Positions 1 through 5,796 of a stretch of 6,086 nucleotides of DNA are shown piece after piece. Source of the stretch: Clostridium sp. UBA4746 (lineage in GTDB: Bacteria > Bacillota > Clostridia > Clostridiales > Clostridiaceae). Location of the stretch: contig DHIM01000275.1 of assembly GCA_002403785.1 (NCBI GenBank), positions 2,620 through 8,705 of the forward strand, in the 5' to 3' direction. How positions within the stretch are numbered: the stretch's first letter is position 1; each line of letters opens with the position of its first letter. The position numbers were made by a program, and so were the translations under genes. The notes under the pieces were generated by a model. It was given only the letters and a program-made list of their open reading frames with translations, made no database searches and had not been told where the DNA came from.

Positions 1-258
1 ACAAACCCTAGTAATATGATGGGGGGAATGATCCACCCATTTCATATACATGGTGTACAATTCCAAATTTTATCAAGAAATGGAAAGAAACCACCTGAAA
101 ATGAGCGAGGATTTAAAGATACAGTATTAATTAATCCTAATGAAAAGGTTAGAATTATAATTAAGTTTACTCATAAAGGGATTTTTATGTATCATTGTCA
201 CATATTAGAACATGAAGATCAAGGGATGATGGGACAGTTTCAGGTCACTAATAATTAA
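1..258 (+). CDS. Multicopper oxidase (laccase/CotA/CueO type), C-terminal part, 5' end outside window
   Basis: This is the last 85 codons of a multicopper oxidase, an enzyme that couples one-electron oxidation of a substrate (Cu(I), other metals or phenols) to reduction of O2 to water. Only the third cupredoxin domain is visible; the reading frame is open from base 1. The motif HPFHIHG (bases 34-54) supplies type 1, type 2 and type 3 copper ligands. HCHILEHEDQGMM (about 193-231) supplies the Cys and His of the type 1 copper, two type 3 His, and the axial Met. All ligands of this domain are present, so this copy looks catalytically competent as far as it can be seen. It is followed after 180 bp by the propeller lipoprotein gene on the same strand, suggesting one transcript. 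A near-identical but damaged copy lies at 4439-4696. Whether the unseen N-terminal part is intact cannot be judged here. The family call is secure; the physiological substrate is unknown. Confidence 0.9.
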   Translation, partial: TNPSNMMGGMIHPFHIHGVQFQILSRNGKKPPENERGFKDTVLINPNEKVRIIIKFTHKGIFMYHCHILEHEDQGMMGQFQVTNN

Positions 259-278
259 TGATATTACGTGGATTCCTA

Positions 279-306
279 TTGTAGATTATTATAAAGTTAA
301 TAGAAT
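279..306 (+). promoter_or_regulatory. Possible weak sigma-A promoter between MCO and propeller gene
   Basis: TTGTAG (279-284) and TAGAAT (301-306) are separated by 16 bases and resemble -35 and -10 boxes. In the equivalent place of the second copy (about 4715-4743) the boxes read TGGTAG and TAGAAG, both further from consensus. This is a weak match in AT-rich DNA, where such matches are common by chance. Read-through from the MCO is an equally good explanation for expression of the next gene. Confidence 0.22.
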
Positions 307-422
307 TTGGGTATTATAAGTACAAGTATAGGTATAAATATTATTTGGAATACTAAGATGATTAAACTACCACTTACTAATGATGTAAATACACTTAAGT
401 ACATTTGCACATAATATGTATA

Positions 423-429
423 AGAAAGG
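423..429 (+). promoter_or_regulatory. Ribosome binding site that sets the propeller gene start at 439
   Basis: AGAAAGG lies 9 bases before the ATG at 439. An in-frame ATG at 430 directly abuts this site and so would have no spacer. The site is also kept ahead of the degenerate copy at 4869, where the upstream in-frame ATG is missing. Both facts favour 439 as the start. Confidence 0.7.
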
Positions 430-438
430 ATGATAAAA

Positions 439-1503
439 ATGATTAAACCAAAACTCATAAAATCAGTTGGAATCATGGTTGTATTAACATTGACTTTAGT
501 TGGATGCAGTAGTGCACCAAAGAAGCAGTCGCAAAGTTCTACTCAAGTACCAGGAAAAAGGATAAGTTCATATTACTTCACAGCCAATGAAGGAGGCACT
601 ATTACAAAGATAGATTCAACTACAAATAAGGTATTAGGAACCATAAATGATGAAGGAGAACCTCATAACGTGCAGGTTTCGCCAGACGGAAAGATGGTGG
701 CTTATACTTCAGTAGTTATGGACAAAAAGGGAATGTCAATGCCTCAAGGTGGAGCTATGGGTACAAATGGTTCAGCATTTTTTTATAATATAGATACAGG
801 AAAGTTAATTAAGAAGGTTGAAGTAGGTAAGCATCCAGCACATATAGTATTTACTCAGGATAGCAAGTATGTATTAGTTACAAATAATGAAGACAATAAC
901 GTATCAGTTATTGATGCAAAAACTTATAAATTAGTTAATAACATTTCTGTAGGGAAAGGACCACATGGCTTTCGTATTTCAAAAGATAGCAAGTTTGCTT
1001 ATGTAGCCAATATGGGTGAAGACACAGTAAGTGTTGTAGATATAAAAAACAATAGAGAATTAAGGAAAATAAAAGTAGGTAAGACTCCAGTAACTACGGC
1101 AGTTACCAGTGATGGAAAGACTTTGATTGCGACTATAAATGCAGAGAATTCTTTAGCTATTGTAGATCTTTCTACAGACAAAGTTGATAAGATTGCAATA
1201 GGAGTAGGGCCAGCTCAAACCTATATAGAATCTGATGATAAGTATGCTTTTGTGGCTAATCAAGGAACTGAAAAGAGTCCATCTAATACAGTTTCAAAAA
1301 TTGATCTTGCTACTAGGAAAGTTGTAGCAACTATAAAAACTGGTAAAGGATCTCATGGAGTTGTAACTAGCCCAGATAATAAGTTAGTATATGTGACTAA
1401 CATGTATGATAATACAGTAAGTGTAATTGATAATACTACTAATAAAGTTATAGCAACAGTTAAGGTTGGTAAAACTCCTAATGGTATAAGTTATAGGCAG
1501 TAG
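439..1503 (+). CDS. YncE-like YVTN-repeat beta-propeller lipoprotein
   Basis: Predicted 354-residue secreted lipoprotein. Residues 1-23 form a lipoprotein signal: Lys-containing n-region, hydrophobic core and lipobox LVGC, with Cys23 as the lipidated residue. A Ser/Gln/Lys-rich linker follows to about residue 40. The rest is a chain of about seven 40-residue beta-propeller repeats of the YVTN/YncE kind, with recurring units such as YVTNMYDNTVSVID and inter-blade turns of the form GKGPHG...SxD. Three blades carry His in the same P/S-H turn position (H76, H176, H306), with H132 and H135 near the matching turn of another blade. A Met-rich insertion (M94, M99, M101, M107, including MSMPQGGAMG) lies in an early blade. 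No catalytic function is established for YncE-like proteins; a scaffold, metal-binding or partner role beside the multicopper oxidase is an inference. It follows the MCO on the same strand and is closed by a terminator. A decayed copy lies at 4869-5527. The fold call is firm; the function is open. Confidence 0.92.
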   Translation: MIKPKLIKSVGIMVVLTLTLVGCSSAPKKQSQSSTQVPGKRISSYYFTANEGGTITKIDSTTNKVLGTINDEGEPHNVQVSPDGKMVAYTSVVMDKKGMSMPQGGAMGTNGSAFFYNIDTGKLIKKVEVGKHPAHIVFTQDSKYVLVTNNEDNNVSVIDAKTYKLVNNISVGKGPHGFRISKDSKFAYVANMGEDTVSVVDIKNNRELRKIKVGKTPVTTAVTSDGKTLIATINAENSLAIVDLSTDKVDKIAIGVGPAQTYIESDDKYAFVANQGTEKSPSNTVSKIDLATRKVVATIKTGKGSHGVVTSPDNKLVYVTNMYDNTVSVIDNTTNKVIATVKVGKTPNGISYRQ

Positions 1504-1524
1504 AGTACGATGTTAAAGGGATAT

Positions 1525-1607
1525 AAAAAAGCCTATACAGAATAAAATATAAAATTCTAATATGTAAGAGTCCAGTATTGTATAAAAAACAATGTATGGG
1601 CTTTTTT
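1525..1607 (+). other. Long-range alternative stem competing with the terminator hairpin
   Basis: Bases 1525-1538 (AAAAAAGCCTATAC) can pair with 1594-1607 (GTATGGGCTTTTTT) over 14 base pairs with one G-U wobble. This uses the 3' arm of the terminator hairpin at 1570-1607, so the two folds exclude each other. The A-run on one side and T-run on the other would also let the stem act as a terminator for transcription from the opposite side. The equivalent pairing (5548-5561 with 5618-5631) survives in the second copy with two wobbles. A role as antiterminator or bidirectional terminator is inference. Confidence 0.45.
1570..1607 (+). terminator. Factor-independent terminator after the propeller gene (unit 1)
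   Basis: GTCCA pairs with TGGGC (one G-U) and ATTGT pairs with ACAAT, with a small internal loop between the stems and a short A-rich terminal loop. A run of six T follows at 1602-1607. It lies 66 bp after the propeller stop codon and marks the end of the RR-HK-MCO-propeller unit. Confidence 0.8.
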
Positions 1608-1619
1608 ACTTATTTATAT

Positions 1620-1636
1620 ATGTTCATGTTCAACAT
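1620..1636 (+). promoter_or_regulatory. Candidate operator upstream of the response regulator
   Basis: ATGTTCATGTTCAACAT contains two adjacent ATGTTC repeats 6 bp apart, and its right part, ATGTT-C-AACAT (1626-1636), is an 11-bp palindrome. A further ATGTT occurs at 1654-1658. It lies about 125 bp before the RR start and after the preceding terminator, so it is where the unit's promoter should be. The element is unchanged in front of the next RR copy (5645-5661). OmpR-family regulators commonly bind direct repeats, which makes autoregulation plausible but unproven. No clear -35/-10 pair could be picked out of the surrounding AT-rich DNA. Confidence 0.4.
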
Positions 1637-1761
1637 AAAATCTACACAATTAAATGTTAAAATAAATTATAAAAAATATATGATTCAACAGGTAAGTAAA
1701 GATAAATTATAGAAATAAATTAGGGAAGTAAATCTATTTTTTAGAGAATAGGGGCAAAAGT

Positions 1762-2478
1762 ATGCTAAAAACGAAAAAAATTCTTATCGTAGACGATGAA
1801 AATAAAATAGTAGATGTTGTGAAATCATACCTAGAAAGGGAAGGATGTGAGGTATTTGAAGCATTTGATGGAAAACAGGCCTTGGAGATATTTAAAAGAA
1901 GTGACCTAGATTTAATTGTGCTTGATCTCATGCTACCAGATATGACTGGAGAGGATATTTGTAAAATAGTAAGAGAAAGATCTATAGTACCAATTATAAT
2001 GCTTACGGCAAAGATTGATGAGGGAAGTATAGTTTCAGGCTTAAATATTGGCGCAGATGATTATATGACGAAACCTTTTAGTCCAAGGGAACTTAAGTCA
2101 AGGGTAGTTGCCATGTTTAGAAGGTCAAATGAGGAAATAGTATCACAATCTAATATAATTTCATTAAATGAGGATGATTTAATAATAGATGTTCTTAATA
2201 AAGAGATAAGAAAAAATGGTGAAAGTGTAGATATAACAATAACACAATATGAAATACTAATTACACTATTAAAGTATCCACACAAGACATTTACAAGAAA
2301 AGAGCTTATTAATACTATATTTGGAGAAGATTATGAAGGACTTGATCGGACTATAGATACTCATATTAAAAAGTTAAGAAAAAAAATAGAAACTAATCCT
2401 AAGGAGCCTCAATACATAATTACTGTGCATGGAACAGGATATAGGCTTGGAGGAGAAGAAGATGAAAAAAAATCTTAG
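1762..2478 (+). CDS. OmpR/PhoB-family response regulator (unit 2)
   Basis: 238-residue DNA-binding response regulator, the cytoplasmic output half of a two-component system. The receiver domain (about residues 5-120) has every conserved site: acidic pair D11-D12, phospho-acceptor D55 in LDLMLPDMTG, T82 and K104 in TKPF. The C-terminal winged-helix DNA-binding domain (about 135-229) has a recognition helix near RTIDTHIKKLRKKIE (196-210) and the wing motif VHGTGYRL (222-229). The length is typical of the family. The start is supported by AGGGG at 1750-1754, 7 bases before the ATG. The 3' end overlaps the kinase gene by 17 bp, indicating translational coupling and a cognate pair. It is predicted to control its own operon and the MCO/propeller genes, but the targets are inferred. 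A second copy of its 5' end lies at 5797-6086 and agrees at 85 of 96 residues. Nothing in this copy suggests loss of function. Confidence 0.96.
   Translation: MLKTKKILIVDDENKIVDVVKSYLEREGCEVFEAFDGKQALEIFKRSDLDLIVLDLMLPDMTGEDICKIVRERSIVPIIMLTAKIDEGSIVSGLNIGADDYMTKPFSPRELKSRVVAMFRRSNEEIVSQSNIISLNEDDLIIDVLNKEIRKNGESVDITITQYEILITLLKYPHKTFTRKELINTIFGEDYEGLDRTIDTHIKKLRKKIETNPKEPQYIITVHGTGYRLGGEEDEKKS
2449..2455 (+). promoter_or_regulatory. Strong ribosome binding site inside the RR gene, setting the kinase start at 2462
   Basis: GGAGGAG lies 6 bases before the ATG at 2462, within the last codons of the response regulator. An in-frame earlier start at 2429 would add 11 residues (including EQDIGLEEKK) that are only an out-of-frame reading of the RR end. 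Starting at 2462 puts a basic cytoplasmic stretch directly before the first membrane segment, as expected. Confidence 0.88.
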
Positions 2479-3853
2479 GAAAAAGCTTTCATTTTCTTAT
2501 ATATTTGTAACAATGATTTGTGTAGTACTTATTGGCATTCTTTCTAATTTTTTTTTAAATAAGCAATTTAAAAATTATGTTATTCAGGAGCATGAGAGAA
2601 AAAATAAGATCATCGTTACAGCTGTAAGTCAACAGTATTCTAAAAATGGAAAGTTCAATACTGATGTAATTAGTAGTATTGGTATAGATGCAATTGAAAA
2701 TGGAGTATTTATTAGTGTAAAAGATGCATCAGATAAAACAATATGGAATGCTGAGACTTATGATAACGGTAGATGTGAAGAGGTTAAAAATCATTTGACT
2801 AGTACCATGGGGACCCTTTTTCCAAATTGGAAAGGAATATATACTAAGGATGATTACACTATAATAAATAACTCTAATAAGGTAGGAACTATAGAAATAG
2901 GACATTATGGACCATTTTATTATAATGATAATGATATTTTGTATTCAAAGACACTTAATAAGATACTGATAAGCGTAGGTATAACTTCCTTATGTATTGC
3001 TTTAATAGTGGGACTTTTAATGGCTGAAGGTTTAAGTAGACCTATTCTAAATGTAATATATATGGCAGAAATGATTTCTAAAGGGAATTATAGTCAAAGG
3101 ATTGAAAAGAAGTCTGACATTGAAGAAATAGATAACCTTACTACATCAATTAATAACCTTGGAAACTCTCTTAATGAGCAAGAAAAGTTGAGGGAAAGAT
3201 TAACTAGGGACGTTTCACATGAACTCAGAACTCCCCTCTCAACCTTGCAGAGCCACATGGAAGCATTAATAGATGGAGTATGGGAGCCAACAACTGATAG
3301 ATTGATAAGCTGTCATGAAGAAATACTAAGATTAAAACGTCTTGTAGGAGATTTGGAAAAGCTTGCTCAGTATGAAAGTGAAAACCTCTTATTAAATAAG
3401 ACTAAATTTAATTTGGGAGAAGTTATTAAGAGTATAGCTTTAAACTTTGAAATAGAATTTTTAAATAAAGAGGTAGAATTTATTTTTTATGACAAGGACA
3501 TTGTTTTGCATGCGGACAAGGATAAAATGAGTCAGGTTATAGTAAACTTAATGTCTAATGCGCTAAAATACACCCAGAAAGGTGGCAAGGTTGGAGCTGA
3601 ATTATTTGAAGATGGTCAGTATGTTATATTGAGTGTAAAGGACACAGGCATAGGGATATCAGAGGTGGATCTACCATATATATTTGAAAGGTTTTATAGA
3701 GCAGATGAATCAAGAAATAAATTAACAGGTGGAGCAGGAATAGGACTTACAATAACCAAGTCAATTATTGAAGCTCATAAGGGTACTATAAGTGTAGAAA
3801 GTACAATAAACAAAGGTACCGTATTTATAGTAAAAGTACCTAGGGACGCATAA
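2462..3853 (+). CDS. Membrane sensor histidine kinase (unit 2), partner of the RR
   Basis: 463-residue sensor kinase that autophosphorylates on His and passes the phosphate to the adjacent response regulator. Order: short basic N-terminus; membrane segment 1 (about 9-32); extracytoplasmic sensor domain (about 33-166) with no family I recognise; membrane segment 2 (about 167-189); HAMP linker (about 190-242); HisKA dimerisation domain with H253 in SHELRTP; and the HATPase domain. In the HATPase domain the N box has N362 and N366 (VNLMSNALKYT), the G1 box is DTGIGI (394-399), the F box is FERFYR (408-413) and the G2 box is GGAGIGL (423-429). All catalytic motifs are present, so the protein looks active. 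The architecture resembles BaeS/CusS/PhoR-type kinases. The sensor loop has two His (H44, H148), one Cys (C105) and several Tyr, but no obvious Met- or His-rich metal motif, so copper sensing is suggested only by neighbouring genes. The broken MCO gene begins 55 bp downstream. Confidence 0.96.
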   Translation: MKKNLRKKLSFSYIFVTMICVVLIGILSNFFLNKQFKNYVIQEHERKNKIIVTAVSQQYSKNGKFNTDVISSIGIDAIENGVFISVKDASDKTIWNAETYDNGRCEEVKNHLTSTMGTLFPNWKGIYTKDDYTIINNSNKVGTIEIGHYGPFYYNDNDILYSKTLNKILISVGITSLCIALIVGLLMAEGLSRPILNVIYMAEMISKGNYSQRIEKKSDIEEIDNLTTSINNLGNSLNEQEKLRERLTRDVSHELRTPLSTLQSHMEALIDGVWEPTTDRLISCHEEILRLKRLVGDLEKLAQYESENLLLNKTKFNLGEVIKSIALNFEIEFLNKEVEFIFYDKDIVLHADKDKMSQVIVNLMSNALKYTQKGGKVGAELFEDGQYVILSVKDTGIGISEVDLPYIFERFYRADESRNKLTGGAGIGLTITKSIIEAHKGTISVESTINKGTVFIVKVPRDA

Positions 3854-3908
3854 GCATAAAGAATAATTTATGATTAAATAGTAGCAATATTTATATGGAG
3901 TTGATTCA

Positions 3909-4696
3909 ATGCGAAGAGGAATTTTAGTAGCTAGTTTTGTAGTGATTTTATGTAGTTAATTTTAAGGAAGCATGTGTTTATATTATCAGAATTGAGATCA
4001 AGGCGCTTTTATATATTATGCCAATGTAAAGGTTTATCCTATAAAATTAAGTAATGGTGAGTCTTTTTTTAAAAATTGTGTCCGATGGAGGGTTTTTAGA
4101 GGCAACAGTAAAATTAAATCAATTAATACTTGGACCGGGAGAAAGAGCGGAAGTAATAATAGATTCTAAATATAAAAAGGGAGATGAATTATCTTTACTT
4201 GTGGATGGCTTAAAAATATTAAACTTTAATGTAAAGGAAGAAGGGATAGATACTACTGAAATTCCGGCACATTTATCAGATATTAATAAAATTTCTGAAA
4301 CAGCAGCTTCTAAAATTAGAAGTTTTCAATTAGAGGGTATGGGTAATATGGTAAGTATAAACGGTAAAAAGATGGATATGGAGAGAATTGACGAAAAAAA
4401 ATAAAATTAAATTAAATGATACAGAAATTTGGGAAATTACAAACCCTAGTAATATGATGGGCGGAATGAGACATCCATTCCATATACATGGTGTGCAATT
4501 CCAAAGTTTATCAATAGATGGAAAAGAACCCCCTAAAAATGAGCGAGGTTTTAAAGATACAGTATTAATTAATACTAATGAGAAGGTTAGAATTATAATT
4601 AAATTTACTCAGAAAGGGATTTTCATGTATCGTTGTCACATATTAGAACATGAAGATCAAGGAATGATGGGACAGTTTCAGGTCACTTATAATTAA
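3909..4696 (+). pseudogene. Multicopper oxidase remnant: internal deletion, two frameshifts, lost copper ligand (unit 2)
   Basis: This is a decayed copy of the MCO. An apparent original start at 3909, with GGAG 8 bases upstream, reads MRRGILVASFVVILCS then a stop at 3957, and looks like the beginning of a signal/anchor segment. Stops continue in this frame until about 4002, where it reads GAFIYYANVKVYPIKLSNGE into the second cupredoxin domain. Most of domain 1 is therefore missing; remnant length is 788 bp, against roughly 1.4-1.6 kb expected for the family. At the A-run 4071-4075 the frame shifts by one base into SDGGF...LGPGERAEVIID, open to a stop at 4402. A second one-base shift at the A8 run 4394-4401 restores the frame for the C-terminal domain, matching 1-258 base for base in register (offset 4438). 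In the final copper motif the first His is Arg (CGT at 4631-4633), removing a type 3 copper ligand, and Ile before HPFHIHG is also Arg. Homopolymer shifts could be sequencing errors, but the deletion and ligand loss are not explained that way. Confidence 0.88.
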
Positions 4697-4868
4697 TGAT
4701 ATTACGTGGCTTCCATGGTAGATTATTATAAAGTTAATAGAAGTTAGGTAGTATAAGTATAGGCATAAATATTATTTGGAATACTAAGATAATTAAACTA
4801 CCACTTGCTGATGATGCAAATATACTTAAGTAGATTTGCACACGATATATCTAAGAAAGGATGAAAAA

Positions 4869-5527
4869 ATGATTAAAGCAAAACTCATAAAATCATCGCA
4901 AGGTTCTACTCAAGTACCAGAAAAAAAGATAAGTTTATATTATTTCACAGCCAATGAAGGAGGAACTATTACAAAGATAGATTCAGCTACAAATAAGGTA
5001 TTAGTACCATAAATGATGAAGGAGAACCTCATAACGTACAGGTTTCGCCAGACGGAAAAATAGTAGCTTGCACTTCAGCAGTTATGGATGAATAAGGAAT
5101 GTCTCGGAGCTATGGGTACAAATGGTTTGGCATTGTTTTATGATATAGATACAGGAAAGTTAATTCATAACATTTCTGAAAGGACCACATGGCTTTCTTT
5201 TTTCAAAAGATGGTAAGTTTTCTTATGTAGCCAATATGGGTGAGGACACAGTAAGCGTTATAGACATAAAAAACAATAAAAAATTAAAAAAATAATAGTA
5301 GGTAAGAATCCAGTAACTACGGCTGTTACCAGTGATGAAAAGACTTTAATTGCAACTATAAAAACTGGTAAAGGATCTCATGGAGTTGTAACTAGCGCAG
5401 ATAATAAGTTAGTATATGTGACTAACATATATGATAATATAGTAAGTGCAATTGATAATACTACTAATAAAGTTATAGCAAAGTTAAGGTTGGTAAAACT
5501 TCTAATGGTATAACTTATAGTCAGTAG
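4869..5527 (+). pseudogene. YncE-like propeller remnant, signal peptide and several blades deleted (unit 2)
   Basis: Decayed copy of the lipoprotein gene at 439-1503, about 400 bp shorter. The start region and its ribosome site are kept, but a clean 63-bp in-frame loss (equivalent to 466-528) removes the hydrophobic signal core and lipobox Cys, joining KLIKS directly to SQGST. A one-base deletion near 5004 then brings a stop at 5010-5012, so only 47 codons can be read. Further losses include part of the Met-rich loop near 5102, about 130 bp equivalent to 803-932 (near 5158), and about 198 bp equivalent to 1129-1326 (near 5360). Additional small shifts and stops occur, such as near 5094 and 5290. 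The terminator downstream is intact. No functional propeller can be made from this locus. Confidence 0.93.
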
Positions 5528-5593
5528 AGTATGATGTTGAAGGATAGAAAAAGGCCTATACAGAAAAAGATTATAAAATTTAAATATGTAAGA

Positions 5594-5632
5594 GCCCAGT
5601 ATTGTATAAAAAACAATGTATGGGCTTTTTTT
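5594..5632 (+). terminator. Factor-independent terminator at the end of unit 2
   Basis: GCCCA pairs perfectly with TGGGC, and ATTGT with ACAAT, around a short A-rich loop, followed by seven T (5626-5632). It is the counterpart of 1570-1607 and is slightly stronger, since a T-G wobble in the first copy is a C-G pair here. It persists although the gene before it is broken. Confidence 0.82.
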
Positions 5633-5644
5633 ATTGATGTATAT

Positions 5645-5661
5645 ATGTTCATGTTCAACAT
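5645..5661 (+). promoter_or_regulatory. Candidate operator upstream of the third-unit response regulator
   Basis: The same 17-base element as at 1620-1636, with no change: two adjacent ATGTTC repeats and the palindrome ATGTT-C-AACAT. About 60 bp around it is nearly identical between copies. Between this block and the RR start, however, this copy carries about 11 extra bases (around 5700-5715), changing the distance to the gene. Its role as a regulator-binding site is inferred from position and conservation only. Confidence 0.4.
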
Positions 5662-5796
5662 AAAATCTTCACAATTAAATGTTAAAATCAATTATAAAAA
5701 ATAGAATTTAACATATGATCCAACAGGTATGTAAAAATAAAATATAGAAATAAATTGAGGACGTAAATCTATTTCTTAAAGAATAGGAGCAAAAGC

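Larger units (their letters stand above)
1..2051 (+). repeat. Tandem duplication, first visible copy
   Basis: This stretch (MCO end, propeller gene, terminator, candidate operator, RR start) matches 4439-6086 in the same order and orientation, including intergenic DNA. Both visible ends are cut by the window, so the true repeat is longer. The offset between copies is 4438 in the MCO, 4430 at the propeller start, 4024 at the propeller stop and 4035 at the RR start, showing where insertions and deletions have accumulated. Confidence 0.95.

Noticed and set aside
430..438. Earlier ATG for the propeller lipoprotein
   Set aside because: It abuts the AGAAAGG ribosome site with no spacer, and is not conserved in the second copy; 439 is better.
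999..1181. Minus-strand open frame of 60 codons
   Set aside because: Lies wholly inside the propeller gene, has no ribosome site and no recognisable product; a shadow of the coding strand.
1734..1931. Minus-strand open frame of 65 codons, also present at 5769-5966
   Set aside because: Its presence in both copies only reflects duplication of the response regulator gene beneath it. It is Ser-rich low-complexity sequence with no domain.
2061..2285. Minus-strand open frame of 74 codons
   Set aside because: Antisense to the response regulator, no ribosome site and no recognised features.
2429..2461. Longer N-terminus for the histidine kinase
   Set aside because: The extra residues are read from the end of the response regulator in another frame, and GGAGGAG at 2449-2455 points to 2462.
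4388..4696. Separate small cupredoxin gene starting at TTG 4388
   Set aside because: It lacks its own ribosome site, is the direct frame-shifted continuation of the MCO remnant, and has lost a copper ligand.
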